This document shows positions 22,047-36,608 of a stretch of DNA of 64,000 nt, one piece after another; within the stretch, counting starts at the first letter, position 1, and each line of letters begins with the position of its first letter. Location of the stretch: positions 596,997 through 660,996 of the forward strand of contig CM043964.1 of NCBI GenBank assembly GCA_014529385.2, written 5' to 3'. The notes beneath the pieces were generated by a model. It was given only the letters and a program-made list of their open reading frames with translations, had not been told where the DNA came from and searched no databases. Source of the stretch: Adiantum capillus-veneris. Lineage: Eukaryota; Streptophyta; Polypodiopsida; Polypodiales; Pteridaceae. The translations under genes were made by a program, and so were the position numbers.

Positions 22047-23017
22047 TCAACCCCCACCGCCACAAGCCCCCCCTCCTCCACCTCCTCCTCCACCACCACC
22101 TCCTCCTCCTCCACTTGATTTTGGGTGTAAGTCATCATATATGGCCACTAACAACACAGCCATGGCTTGATCAATGCCGGAAAAAACTGTGATTCGATAG
22201 TCGGCTTGAGAAAATAAGTAACCTCCTTTGGCCTGCAAAAAAGGACAAAAAAGACCATAAAGCCACGTAGAAGCTTGTGATACATAGAAGCTAGAAGCTA
22301 AGTCTCACCACTTAATTAAGAAAAGTGACGTACTACTAGCTTTCAAACTCATTTCTTACCCGTCTTGCCAGCAAAGCACCTGAGCTTTTGGCATCATGTT
22401 TACGTAGGAGCAACATGCGCGGCCGTATGGACTTCCTACTTAGTGATCCTTTCAACCCCAAACGCCATAGTAACACTAAATTTGCTCTAGCTCTAGTGAT
22501 CCTTTCAACCCAAACACCATAATAACAACAATAAAACCATCTCTCTGGCTTAGATTAGGATCATCGGATTTTCTTAGGCCAAGGTAGCGGGGCCCTCTGA
22601 CCATTAAATGTATGGTAAACTAAGGTTTATAATCAATCTCAAACTTGAGGGATTGCTAAAAGCATTTCTCTAGGCATCCCATGGGTTGTGAAGCCAGTTT
22701 CTTTCTCCGATGCGCTAGTTCTAATTCTAATGATATGCTCATTGCTGTAAGGGAGATTTGCATACCTTGGCGACGACGGCATCGTTTCGGTAGATTTGGA
22801 GTGAGTTACCGAAGGAAGCTGGTTTGAGCGTGTAGGCAGGGGGGCCTTCTGAAGGGGAGCCAGCCATGAAGATGTGCAAGCTTGAGGAGAAGAGAGAGGA
22901 CTTCTTCTTCACCGTGAAGGCCAAGGCACCCCCGTCCCCAGCATCTCCTTTGAAGACGTCTACTTTAGTACTACTGAACATGCGTCTCTGTGTGCAGAAA
23001 CAAACTAAGCAAACCGG

Positions 23018-23072
<55 letters not shown>

Positions 23073-23316
23073 TAAGAGGAAAAATTACCTTTTCTGTGTA
23101 GTGCAGCAGCGGAGCTCCATGGGCGTCTGTAAGCACGGGATCAGATCCCGAGCCGCAGATGACCAAGGGCACCGAGAGAGAGAAGAGGAGGGCTCCACTG
23201 TGGGCGTCCTTCGCGTAGGACTCGCCAGCACAGAGGCAGCCCTTGGAAAGGTAGAGTTTAATCTCTGCAGACGAACTGCCCGGCGCGGGATTCGAATCTT
23301 GATCGCCTGCTCCCAT
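22047..23316 (-). CDS. LURP-one-related (LOR) protein, three exons
   Basis: Minus-strand exons 23089-23316, 22766-22987 and 22047-22232 join in phase 0 at GT-AG borders to 211 residues, the usual size for plant LURP-one-related (DUF567, tubby-like fold) proteins. Residues ~18-76 give the first strands (KLYLSKGC, SDPVLTDAHGAPLLHYTEK). Exon 2 has STKVDVFKGD, ALAFTVKKKSSLFSSSLHIFM and an LQIYRNDAVVAK block. Exon 3 ends the domain with DYRITVFSGIDQAMAVLLVAIYDD-like residues. The family includes Arabidopsis LURP1, a defence gene; biochemical function is unknown. The C-terminus is a long Gly run from GGA/GGT repeats, probably slippage. Intron 1 carries a (GA)n tract. No stops or frameshifts: the only apparently intact host gene here. 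Confidence 0.85.
23018..23068. repeat. (CT/GA)n microsatellite in LOR intron 1
   Basis: About 50 bp of CT on the plus strand inside the 101-bp first intron, close to the 5' splice site. Confidence 0.95.
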
Positions 23317-24150
23317 GCCTCGAGTGTAGAATTCTGGCGCGACTCTTCTCTTTGCCAGCCTTTTTCACCTGTTCCAATCTCTTTGAACTTTGACCAGCTC
23401 CAATCTGTTTCAAGTTTGACCGGATGATGTGTCAGTTGTGCTTCTCACATGCAGCACTTTATGACATGGGTTTCGTCCCGACTCCCCAGCCTCCAGGTCA
23501 TATAGCTTGTCGTAATGCAAAGGGCTTTGTTTTCCCCGAATCCCCACACTCCTCCCCGGCATTTATGCCAATCGCCCTCCCCCAAAATAAAACATGCGGA
23601 TGCGATAGATTATATTGCTGGTTACCCCAATTTTAAATCGAACTCACAACCTGATCAAAACAAACGACAAACTAATCATGCTTGGTTGTTGCAATTGTTA
23701 TGTATCATCGCCATTGCCTTGTAAGATAGAGAGAGATAGTGAGAAATGAAATGATATAGTAACGTCTTCAAAAGGCCAAATTGATCTATGAGACAAAAGA
23801 GTTTACAAACGATGAATCTTATACAATTTCTTTGTAAAAGACTGACAAAATAAAACTGACAAACTGAAAAACATTAACCCTGAACCTGAACGAGAAGGAA
23901 TGGGATAAAAGGCTAAAGTGAAATGGAACGAGAAGGAATGGGATAAAAGGCTGAGATGTTGGGATCAAGATCCTATCTTATGATATCCAACATCGGTCTT
24001 TGGCGGAGCTCATCAATGTCCTCCTCAATGAGTACTTTGAATGGGCGTCTCCCATGTCTCGCCAGAATAGTCTAGACCCTCTGATGCAGCTTACACCGAT
24101 GTCTCAATGACCCTCCCAATCGTGGGGGTCTGGATCTCCCAAGTTCAGTG
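23317..24150. other. LOR upstream region and copia flank
   Basis: No gene supported. The region just upstream of the LOR start is presumably its promoter, but no clear TATA box is near. A short duplication (GAACGAGAAGGAATGGGATA twice, 23891-23950) is present. Confidence 0.45.
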
Positions 24151-24389
24151 TGTTGAAATTAGAGCTGCAAAGAAACACACACAGCTTGGAGAAGACGAAG
24201 GAAGCTCAAGGCACACAATAGAGAATGTGTTACTTAGTGTGCAATGGAAAGATTGATAGCCCTAGATTGATAGGCGTATATACAATGCACGGGGGGGGGG
24301 GGGGGGGGGGGGACCTCCTAAAGAAGGAAAAAATGGCCCGGCGGTCCTAGTGTGTTCACACACATCACTACCACATGTATATGGTAACA
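24151..24389 (-). repeat. 3' LTR of the Ty1/copia element
   Basis: On the minus strand the segment starts TGTTACCATATA right after a polypurine tract and ends AATTTCAACA at 24151, about 239 bp. A 22-bp poly-G/poly-C tract (24291-24312) lies inside. The matching 5' LTR was not found in the window. Confidence 0.7.
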
Positions 24390-24402
24390 AATCCCCCCTG
24401 GA
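24390..24402 (-). other. Polypurine tract of the copia element
   Basis: The minus strand reads CCAGGGGGGATT directly before the LTR start, downstream of the RNase H stop near 24465. Confidence 0.75.
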
Positions 24403-24464
24403 GTGATGCGGTGAACAAGAGCTGGCACATGAGTAAAGGAAAGTGCCATGCCCTGAGGACATGA

Positions 24465-24604
24465 TCAGTCCACAAAGAGGAGTAAGCCCAAAGCTTTACG
24501 GAAAGCTTCGAGCTTCTCCCGAGACAATGCCTTTGTGAAAAGATCTGCAAGGTTGTCCTGTGTTGGCACATAAGCCAAGCTGATCTCTCCTGCTGAGAGC
24601 CTCT
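24465..24604 (-). pseudogene. Ty1/copia RNase H, C-terminal piece
   Basis: Encodes ERLSAGEISLAYVPTQDNLA and DLFTKALSREKLEAFRKALG, the end of copia RNase H, followed by a stop at 24465. The start is cut at 24608 by the large Ty3 element; the rest is at 35075-35230. Confidence 0.92.
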
Positions 24605-24608
24605 CCGT

Positions 24609-26073
24609 TGTCGTGCAGCTCCGCGCCCATGCTAAGAAAGATGCTAGATAAATGCTCATCAAGTTGTTTGAAGCTTACATGATTAATGAACAGTGATTAG
24701 GGCCTGGTAATAACAGGCCAAGTTTGATGCTGAAAATATGTCAAATGCGGCTAAAAGGGCCAAAACATGTCTTAATGATGCTAAAAAGTTCTATGCTTGA
24801 AGTGGACATGGATGGGATATTATGACCTAGAACTGCAGTGCTTGAAGTGCTCTATCGGCCTGTCTTTACAGCTCGTTGATTGGAGCTACGGTGAAGAAGT
24901 TATGGCAGTTTGAAGTTTGAATCGATTGCAGATCTGTACCAGATTGGGCAACTGCAACTGAGGTGACAGAAATGAAAGGAATGCACGGGCCTAAAGTGCT
25001 CACTTTGTGGAGCGCGTCGGTCTTTACAGATCAGTGATCGGAGTTCCGGTTGCCAAGATATTAGCCATTAAAGATTCATAAGGGGCCAGCTCTGTACCAA
25101 TTCGGTCCGCTCGATTGGAGTTCCATCTGGGATTTTTACAGCCTCAGCAGGGTTTGTATGTGCTCTATGCAGTTTGAGAAGTCTAAAGGAATTAACGGAT
25201 CGTCAAACCAAGTTGGGGCTCATGAGATAATATGGCTTGAGTCCGGTGTCAGCTACGGGCACAACTGAGCAGGATGAATTTTGGAATCCGGATGATATTG
25301 TCAGTCAATGGTTGCTTTCGCTGGTATGTCACTCTGAACAATGATTTGGCCGATGCATATACCAACTATGGTGCCGTTACAGAAGCACGATGTTTTTTAT
25401 GAGCATTCAGTTAAGAAAGTGCCTTTTAAAGAGCATTAGTTTCGAGATATGCCCAAAGCTACGACAAGGAGCTCTCAGTTATTTTCATCGAGTGCGAGGT
25501 GGAGCCTTGGTTGATACATATGTCAAATATGATGCCCATTAGGAGATGTGGTGGCCGCTCATAAACCTAAAGGCCGCCCATATTAACCAAGGACCCAAGC
25601 TTGAAGTAAATTTGGCCGCCCACAAAGACCAAAAAGCATGGCCACCCAATTAAGGGGAAAAGTGAGTGTGAAGAGAAAGGAAAAAAAAGAAAGCGTCCAG
25701 CAACCAGGGGCGACGAGCAGCGAAGCTGTGTAGGGAGAAGGTTGCAGTGGCTTGTACAACGCGCAAAAGCCCGCGAGCGTGAAGCGAAATCTCATCGGCA
25801 CGTCGAGGCGACCATTTTCGGTAGCAGCTACGTCAAATTCCACGCTGGTCACTGTCCGCACGTGCCACATCATCACAGACGCTCCCACGCCACCTCAGTC
25901 ACGGCGCCGTGACTGCGTGGTGGGGAAAAAACAAGGAGAGGAGGGCTATTAAAAGCAAGCTATCAACGAGAAGAGAGTTGTTCGAAGAAGAAAAAAAGAG
26001 AATAGGGGCAAGGGGAGAGCGAAAAGAGGCAGGAAAGGATTTTGCAAGAAAAAGCTTGGCCGAGGAAGGAGGG

Positions 26074-26161
<88 letters not shown>

Positions 26162-26829
26162 GATACGTTCCGGCAAGGAAGCCAACGAGGGCTCAAGGAG
26201 GAAGTTCTCTCTCTTTCTCGCTATCGTCCTTCGCTAACCAAAGCACAAGGCTCGCTCTCGGCCTTTGCTAACGAAGGAACCAAAGGGGATACTCTCTCTC
26301 TTGGCTTAAGCAAGGAGAGAGCAAACAAGGCTCGTAAGCAGTCTTCCGGGAAGAAGGCCAAGCTTCGGCATAGCAAGCAGGACAAGTTTTGAGAGCTCGA
26401 AGCAAGCCGACCATGAAGGGAAATTGGAAAGTCTAGTGCCAAGGAAAATACAAGATAGTGTTAGAAGACAGATCAAACAGATGGAACCGGCACATTAGGA
26501 TCTTTCTCGTCAGCAGGCAACCTAGTTTAATTATTTCTTTTTGATGAGTTGCGGAGCCGTTAACGGCCCAGAGTGATCTGTAATGGGAGTTTAAGCTCCT
26601 AAACTATCATTAGCATTATTTAATGGTGTCGTTAACGACACTTCTTCTTGATTGCGTATGAGTTTCGTTGGTGTTACCAATTTTTGAGAAAGTTTTGTGC
26701 GTCAATAGCATTACCAAGTAATTAATTGCTACTGTATTGTGCAGTGCGGCAATTTTTCGCTCTCAATTTTTCCACAGCCAGCAGCCCGGTGCTGATCTGG
26801 CTCAAGTTTCGAACACTTATCCCCCGACA
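24609..26829 (+). repeat. 5' LTR of the 10.5-kb Ty3 element
   Basis: 2,221 bp. Contains a (CT)n tract at 26076-26159 and a TATTAAAAG motif near 25945 that could be the TATA element upstream of it. No standard tRNA-Met PBS follows the LTR; the sequence after 26829 begins CCCGGTGAACC, so another primer may be used. Confidence 0.9.
26076..26159. repeat. (CT)n microsatellite in the 5' LTR
   Basis: 84 bp of CT; the corresponding tract in the 3' LTR is about 112 bp and followed by a GC-alternating stretch. Confidence 0.95.
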
Positions 26830-26881
26830 CCCGGTGAACCTGACGCGAAACCGAGCCGGGGTGGAAAAATTGTTGAAGCCT

Positions 26882-28508
26882 ATGTCTACACCACAAGAGG
26901 CAGCCATGCACCAAATGATGCAACAGTTTGCGGCATACATGCAACAGCAACAGGCTGCCCAAAAGCAACATAATTTGCAAGAGCGGATTCGTTAAGCTCG
27001 TCAAAATGTGACGGAAAAGCTGCAACAGTTTGAGGGCCGAGATATTTGAAAATTTCGCAATTTGTATGAGCAGTCTATGGAAGATAATGGTATTGAAGAC
27101 CAGGATGTAGTGGAAGGATTTCATTTGATTGCAGTGCCAGAACTTAGGGCCTGGATTAAAGAAATTCAAGCGGCTCAAGGGCCGAACTGGTAGGATTTTA
27201 AGAAGGCGCTGCAAGAGGAATATTTTCTGGAGGATTCTCAACGGGTGACCCGACAGAGTTTTTCAAAGTGGGTGCAGAAGAAGGGTAAAAATTTATTTGC
27301 ACGAGAACTGTTGTGAGAGTTTGAAAAGAAGTTTGATCAGTTACGTCAGCAGAACAACGTTCATTGAGGGATCAAAAGGTGGAATTGTTTATTCAAGCTG
27401 CTGATCCGCGACTACAAAAGAATTTGGTGCAATTATTGGAGGATCCGGCGGGAGAATTGGGTTTGAAATCAGATTGGAAAATAGTATCTGAAGCCGTGAA
27501 CATGATTGTAAAAAGACAGAAGCGAGTTGATAAGCAAATCATGATCGAGGTACTGGATGATGATGAAGAAGAGATTAAAGAGAAGCCACCTGCTACATTA
27601 CCCAAAGTGGAAGGGCCTGTTCTTGATGATCTCCTTAAAGATATTCAAGAACTAAATTTGAATTTTAAAACTGTTAAATTTGAAGGGCTAGTTGCAAAGG
27701 CGTCTACTTCTGAACCTAAGCAGCAACAGCAGCCACCAAGAAAAAATTGGGATCGATGCATGTGGTGCGATAGTGAAGACCACAGGTTTGTGAGAGAGTG
27801 TAATGAGTTTGATGAAGCTTATAAGAAGAATGTGGTTTTCTGGAAAGACAAGAAGATTCATCTCAGGGCGACAGGGGAAATGCTCCACTTGAACTTTGGC
27901 AGAGGTGGATGAAGAAGATAGTGGAGGAAATACAACATAATGTTGCCCTTGTAGAAGTAGCTACATATGGGCTGCAAGTTTGTGGTAAGGAAGATGATGA
28001 TGGTACAGGTGCAAAGAGCCAGTTGTGGCCATATGCTCTAAAGACAATAGAAGTAGGTAAGGTAACATACGGGAAGTTACCACGGGTGGGAAATTCAATT
28101 TGAGAAACCACTGGGTGGACCGATGCAGTGGATTCTCTTTTGGTATATGCTTATATTGCTAAAGCTCAAGCCAATGAAGCTATGATGGAAGAGAAGAGGA
28201 AAAGAGATGAAGAGGTGGCTGGGGCGTCAAAAAGGCCGATGAGATCCAGTAATAAGAAAGAAGAAGTTCCAGCTCCTAAACCTGCTCCGGAGGTGGTTAT
28301 GGAAGAGGCTCCGAAGGACAAGAAGCAAGGTAAGCCTAGAGGCCCCTCGTATAAACTCAAGTCTGATATTGAACTGGCTACAGATTTGAAGAAAGTTTTT
28401 GAAGAACGTATCCTAAATAGTAAAGTGGAGCTCACCTTGGGAGATATTCTTGGAATTGCTAAGCACGAGTTCCACGAAGAGATCATCGACATTATAAAAA
28501 GAAAGTGA
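26882..28508 (+). pseudogene. gag of the 10.5-kb Ty3 element (decayed)
   Basis: Starts with a Gln-rich segment (MSTPQEAAMHQMMQQF). A capsid-like region follows, interrupted by in-frame stops near 26994, 27049 and 27192. A long open piece (27364-27912) carries a retroviral-type zinc knuckle CMWCDSEDHRFVREC with spacing C-2-C-4-H-5-C; usual spacing is C-2-C-4-H-4-C. Further open pieces (27909-28103, 28128-28508) are Lys/Glu-rich linker before protease. Broken by several stops and a frameshift. Confidence 0.75.
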
Positions 28509-28574
28509 CAAGTACCGAGTGATCAAGAGTCAGATCCAGCTAAAAGACAAGTGGTTCGTCACATTTAAGCAATC

Positions 28575-29129
28575 TTGGAAGACTATGAAGAGTATTTAGT
28601 AGATCTTGAAGAAGAAGAACCAAAGCCTGTGGTGGTTCCAAGCCCGATTATACCTGAGGTAAGAAACATGCATTTTAATGACGGTGAAGATGAAGAAGTC
28701 ATACCCAAGAGTCACTTTTCAAGGACTCATTGGGTAAGAGCCACGACAGAAACAGTGGTAAAGCTTGGCGACATTGAGGAGCCGGTCTTAGCCCTCATAG
28801 ACCATGGTTCAGAAATCAATCTCATGGCAAATAATTTGCACCAAAAGGGGAAGTGGCCTATTGATGTGGATCACAGGTGGCGAATTCGAGCTGCCAACAT
28901 GCTTCCTAGAGATCTTTACGGTGCATGCGCCAATGTTAAGGTAACTATTGGGGAAATCTGTGATGAGCAAAACGTTTTTATACGGGAGCATTCCTCCTAC
29001 CCATTGATTCTAGGACAACCCTACATTATGGCTGTGTGGATGGAAACTAAGGTGCTAGATGATGGCTCGGCCTATGCCAGGGTTCGAAACCGAGATGGTA
29101 AGAAAGTGGTTCAATTTCTAACTGTATAA
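28575..29129 (+). pseudogene. Aspartic protease of the 10.5-kb Ty3 element
   Basis: Residues ~75-85 read LALIDHGSEINLM, a retropepsin active-site context with D-H-G in place of the usual D-S/T-G. About 85 residues on, YPLILGQPYI is the conserved second motif. An upstream acidic segment links it to gag; 28509 and 28568 carry stops in or near frame. Confidence 0.8.
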
Positions 29130-29311
29130 GTTGATCATGTTAGAAACAAAGACAATTTACGTGATCGTCCAATGCCAAAGATACGTAAGGAGTTTAAAGA
29201 ACAAAGATTTGCTCAGGATTTTCTTGGGGTGCCACTATAAAGCGGGACTATGGTGGTGCAAGTGAAGAGAAGTTCTCGCAAAGAGAAACCTTCTCTTCAA
29301 GATTTTTAGGG

Positions 29312-30783
29312 TTGACATCTGAGGGTTCAGTATCTTACAGGAAATTTAATGATTTAACTAGGTGGGAGAAACAATATGTTTCAAGCATTCAAAGTGACTT
29401 GCAGGGATGTGATGTGCTAGAACCGGATGATGTGATATCAGGAATCTTCGAAGAGATCTTTTATGTTGATACTATGTCAAAGCTTGAGGATATCAAGAAG
29501 AACAGGTTAGAAAGTGGAACTGAAGTTGTTAAAGTGCACTCAATGGACATGTATGAAGAGTTGGACATATATGAGGCACTTATGCATATTGAGGATGACT
29601 TGGATAAAGAAGTTGAAGCAGAGGTAGAGACGAAGTACAAGACAGTTGCAAAGAAAGTGAGACCTGTGGCTACACCTCTACCAGAGGGAAGTGATGAAGT
29701 AATTAAAGAAGCTTCTCGACAGCCTATGCTCAGAAATCCTAAGAACATTGGGCACAAATTCACTAAAGGGACATTGCAGCAGCTGAAGGTGGGAGAAGAT
29801 GGTTTTCTCAACGAAGAGGAAATCAAGTGTTTTCAAGGTATTCTCGAAAAACATGGTAAAGCTTTTTCCTTTGAGCCAAGTGAGATTGGGTGTGTGGATC
29901 CAAGTGTTGTTGAACCTATGGTTATATTCATTGTTCCTCACATGCCATGGAGCTTACGTCTTATTCCAGTTCCTAAAGCTCACTTGCCAAAGCTTATCAA
30001 TTTGCTTAATGAGAAGATACAAATGGGAATCTTGGAACCATCATGCGCGCCATACTCTAACCGATGGTTCACTGTTCCGAAGAAAAATGGTACTTTAAGG
30101 TTTATACAGGATATGCAGCCTGTTAACAAGGTAACAATCCGCAATGTGGGTACCGGCCCAATTGTGGATGAATTTGCTGAGGATTTTGCAAGGAGGTCAA
30201 TTTACTCTATGGGTGATCTTTATTCTGGATATGATCAATTTCAGCTAGCTTTAGAGAGTAGGGATCTTACTACGATGCGTACACCTCTCGGATTGGTAAG
30301 GATGTGCACTCTGCATAGGGTGCTACTAATTCTGTAGCTCATATGATGAACGACATGAATACGGTATTAAGGGACTTTATCCCACATGTTACTATTCCTT
30401 TCATTGATGATCTACCGATTAAGGGTTGTGAGGAAGGCTCAAAAGATGAGGTAAACGATCAGAGGGGGTGCCCACAGTTTGTTGCTCAACATATTGCTGA
30501 CTGTGATGCTATTTTATCCAGGCTTGAAGAAGTTAACTTAACACTTTCAAGGCAGAAATCAACTTTTGGTGCCAAAGAGGTTCTAATTGTAGGGCACATG
30601 TGCAGTCCAGAAGGTAGAAGGCCAAGTCCGGCTAAAGTTGAAGCTATTCAAAAGATGAAGGAAACGTGCTCTTCGGTTACTGAAGTTCGTCGATTTCTGG
30701 GTGCATGTGTGTTCTATCTTATTTGGCTACCACATTTTGCTCATGTTGCAGAAGTGCTTTATCAAACTATTGAGAAAAGGTAA
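29312..30783 (+). pseudogene. Reverse transcriptase of the 10.5-kb Ty3 element
   Basis: A long acidic linker (to ~29800) precedes RT. Motifs: VPKKNGTLRFIQDMQPVN, DLYSGYDQFQLAL, MRTPLG, then after a frameshift near 30310 IPFIDDLPIKG, where FIDD is the catalytic pair, LTLSRQKSTFG, GHMCSPEGRRPSPAKV and the connection. The insert after FIDD (an acidic run before RGCPQFVAQHI) is longer than in the other Ty3 elements here. The family is clearly separate from the chromovirus at 0.7-3.5 kb and the element at 55.8-61.6 kb. Confidence 0.88.
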
Positions 30784-31239
30784 AAGATTTGTTTGGGAAG
30801 AAGTTCACACACGAGCTATGAGGAAATTAAAGAAGATGATCCTTGAGGCTCTGACCTTGAGGAAAGTCGACTACAAATGCGAAAGGCCAGTAATCTTAAC
30901 AGTTGACACTAGCCCGACAGGTATTGGATGGGCTATAGGTCAAGATGATGAAGAAGGGAACACGTATGCGGTTCGATTTGGAGAAAAAGTGCTCAATGCT
31001 CGCCAAAGAGGCTACCCACAGGTTAAGAGAGAACTTTGGGGCGTTGCTACTACTCTAAGGTCTGATAAAGAATAATTTATTGGAGCTTCAATTGTGGTAG
31101 AGACAGATTGCTTGCCACCGATAGGGATGATCGCAAATTGCTCTACTCCACATATTGCTATGCTAGGATGGATAGCCTATATTAAATCTCTTAATCCTGA
31201 ATTTTGTCATATTGCAGGTGAGACAATCCTGTTGCAGAT
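30784..31239 (+). pseudogene. RNase H of the 10.5-kb Ty3 element
   Basis: Continues in another frame from RT. VILTVDTSPTGIGWAIGQ carries the first catalytic Asp, then RQRGYPQVKRELWGV with the Glu and VVETDCLP with the next Asp. A stop interrupts near 31072. Confidence 0.8.
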
Positions 31240-32751
31240 ATGTTATCAAGAGCTAGATTTGAAGATGAAGAAGAGATGCTGACCACAAGTGATGATGTTG
31301 GCTTGAAGTTCTATTCGTCTTCTTATCTGCATGCAAATTGTGGCAATATTGCTCATACTTTTGAGGTGTTTCCTAAAGAGTTCTATGAAGGAGAATGGAT
31401 TTTGATTGGTCGCTACCTTAGCACTCTTACTAAGCATGAAGGGTGGATGGATCAAGAGTACAAAAAGATCAGGAAGAAAGCTTACGCCTATTTTCTGAAG
31501 GATGGCCATTTATGGAAGCAGCCAAAACTCTAGAAAGGAGTACTGCAGCGGGTTGTTTGTGATAAAGTGACTCAACAGCAGGTTATCAAAGAGTTTCATG
31601 AAAGTTTATGGGCTGGACACAGAGGGGTCTGGGCAGCTTTTGTCAAGATTAAGGATCATTACTGGTGGAAAGGTATGTATAAAGATGTGGCTCAGTTTGT
31701 GGAGACATGCCTAATATGCCAACATTATTCTAATGTGCGACATTGAGATGGATTGCATCCCACCTATCCACTGGCTATGCACTACAAGCGGCTGGTGGAC
31801 CTGATTGCCATGCCAGTAGGTGTCTGGCAGATGCGGTATATTGTTCTTGCAAGAGAGGATCTTACTAATGAGGTGGAAGGCAGAGCTTTGTGTACCAAAG
31901 CTACCATTTCCATATGAAAGTTCTTTCTTGAGGATGTTATTTCCAGGTATGGATGTGTTGGTATAATTACTGCTGATAGAGGAGAGCTGGATGCAGATGA
32001 AGCTCGGGATTTCTTTGCTCGCTTGGGCATTAAATTGGCTCTCACTACATCATACAATCCAGAGGGTAATGGTAAAAGTGAAAGAGGGCATCCGCCTATT
32101 GTTAAAGCTTTAGCAAAGGCATGCCAGGGACATATTGGTGATTGGCCTAAACTCCTACCATTTGCTTTTTGGGCTGATCGAACAACACATAGTTCAGGTC
32201 TTATGCCATTTGAGTTAATGTACGGGCAAAAACCCATTACGCCATCAGAGGAAGCGGTTATCTCTTGGACTGTAATGTCCTGGGAAGAAGGTATGTCTAC
32301 AGAAGATTTGCTTGCATTGCGCATTCGCCAACTTGAGAGGCGTCAGGAAGATATTGAACATGCTAAAGTATTGCTTAAGGAAGCAAGACTAAAGAACAAG
32401 GCAGCGTTTGATGATAAGCACAGACTACGACCTCGTGCCATTAAAGATGGGGACTGGGTCCTTGTATATGACAGTAGCCTGGAAAACCAGTACACTACTA
32501 TGCGGAAAATGGTTAAATGATGGTTTGGACCATATGTAGTACTTCATGTTTATGATAATGCGACCTACAAGTTATGCGAGCTTGATGGCACTGAGCTCAA
32601 GGTTCCTATTGCAGGGAAAAGAGTTAAGTTGTTTAAGCAACGAGATGGTGAGATTAATATTGGAGACTTCAACATAGATCAACCTCCTGAAGACAATGTT
32701 ATGTATGCATCAGACGATGAGTCTGATGATGCTCTTGATGATGCTTTATGA
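31240..32751 (+). pseudogene. Integrase and C-terminal region of the 10.5-kb Ty3 element
   Basis: Zinc-binding HHCC: HESLWAGHRG (~31597) and CLICQH (~31710). Catalytic core: first Asp in LVDLIAMP, second in IITADRGELD, Glu in NPEGNGKSERGH. Four in-frame stops (near 31531, 31744, 31916, 32518) all fit loss of a Trp, Arg or Gln codon. The C-terminal part has a GPYVVLHVY barrel-like block and ends in an acidic Asp/Glu tail with a stop near 32749. No chromodomain seen. Confidence 0.85.
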
Positions 32752-32786
32752 GTACGGTTGGCACAAACCGGACGCTGTGCAGGTTC

Positions 32787-32798
32787 AGAGGGGGTGGA
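32787..32798 (+). other. Polypurine tract
   Basis: AGAGGGGGTGGA immediately before the 3' LTR start. Confidence 0.9.
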
Positions 32799-35070
<2,272 letters not shown>

Positions 35071-35074
35071 CCGT

Positions 35075-35230
35075 GACTTAGTGGTAATGCACCGCAATGT
35101 GCTTTGTGCGAGCATGAAAAACTGGGTTCCTCGTAACTGCCAATGCACTCTGATTGTAAGTGTAGATAGTGTTGGCAGTGTCCTGTCCAACACCCAAATC
35201 AGCCATAAGGCTTCTGAGACATACACACTC
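35075..35230 (-). pseudogene. Ty1/copia RNase H, middle piece
   Basis: The minus strand encodes EALWLIWVL and, in a second frame, ALAVTRNPVFHARTKHIAVH, standard copia RNase H blocks. A stop falls near 35080. Joins 24604 across the Ty3 insertion. Confidence 0.88.
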
Positions 35231-35995
35231 GACCGTAGCTGTGAAGATTGCCCTGTACTCAGCCTCTCAACTCGAAGTGCCCAGAGTAGGTTTCTTCTTG
35301 CTCAACGATGATATACATGAACTGCCAAGCATGAAACAAAAACCACTTGTGGACACTCGCGTGTCAAAATAACTAGCCCAATCTGAGTTCGGAAAAGCAT
35401 GTAAGTCTAGCGGCAATGATCCCCCCTTGGGATAAAACAAGCCAATATGTAAAGTGCCACTAAGGTAGCGGAAAAGCCTCTTGACAGCCTACCATTGCTT
35501 AGACCCTGGGCTATGCACAAATCTGCTGACCTGTGAGACTACAAACTGAATATCTGGCCTTGTGTTGCATACATAAATGAGGCATCCAACAGTACTTTGG
35601 TAAAGAGTGACCTCAGCAAGATCGCCTGCATCATGTAGACTCGACTTCAAACCTGTTTCTATGGGAGTGCCAATAGGTTTGCAATCCTCAAGTCCAAACT
35701 TACACAACAATGTTTCTATGTAACTTTTTTGACACAAGGCAATACCACCATCACAGTGCTTAAACTGTATGCCCAAATAATGATGCAACAGCCCCAAATC
35801 TTTCATCTTGAAAGTAGCATTCAAATCAGCCTTAAATTTAGCAATATGTCTCTCATTTGGTCTAGTGATCAGCAAATCATCCACATAAAGAACCACAATG
35901 AGAAGTACATCACCCTTACGCCTCGTTTGACCAACTGAGTGTCAGCTTTCTCATACCAAGCACGAGGATATTGCTTTAACCCATACAAAGCCTTC
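35231..35995 (-). pseudogene. Ty1/copia reverse transcriptase, C-terminal half
   Basis: LYVDDLLIT (catalytic YVDD) near 35875-35890, then DLGLLHHYLGIQF, ALCQKSYIETLL, CKPIGTPIE, YQSTVGCLIYVCNTRPDI. Continues, broken, toward RNase H through 35231-35488. Frameshifts lie near 35490 and 35900. Confidence 0.92.
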
Positions 35996-36608
35996 TTACA
36001 TCTGCACACTTTGTCCTCTTGTCCTTTCACGACAAAACCGCGAGGCTAAAGTTACATAAACTTCCTTAAATTTGTGACCATTCAAGAAAGCAGAAGCAAT
36101 GTTTGATTGATATACATCCCAACGAGCTGCCAATGCACATAGAAAATGCACAGTAGTCATACGATAACTGGGAGCAAAGGTCTCTTCATAATCTATGTCT
36201 TTTTGCTGTGCATAACCCTTTGCAACAAGGCGAGCCTTATGGAGATCAATATCACCATTTGGCTTGCTTTTCAACTTGTAAACCCACTTCGTACCAATGG
36301 CCTTTTTTCCAGGAAGCGAATCACATAAAGTGCATGTGTCACTTTCTATAAGTGCATCGTATTCTGATTGCATCACAGCCATCCAATTTTTTGAATTCTA
36401 TGCTTCATCAAAAGACAGAGGCTCCTCAACATCATGTAAGCTAGACATAGCCAAAGCATAACAATCTGATGCATAAGATGCATGGAGAGAGCCTGAACGA
36501 TTACGACTAGAAAAAGGTGCATCCAATTTACTGTCACGCAATGTATGCAGCAGCCATTTTAGCATACCTCTAGCCTGCTCATTTTCAGCCCTTTCCTCAT
36601 CAAGTACA
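35996..36608 (-). pseudogene. Ty1/copia reverse transcriptase, N-terminal half and linker
   Basis: AVMQSEYDALIESDT, GTKWVYKLKSKPNGDID, ARLVAKGYAQQKDIDY, EETFAPSYRMTTV, SNIASAFLNG: the conserved copia RT start. Upstream 36400-36608 is the degraded IN-RT linker. Confidence 0.92.
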
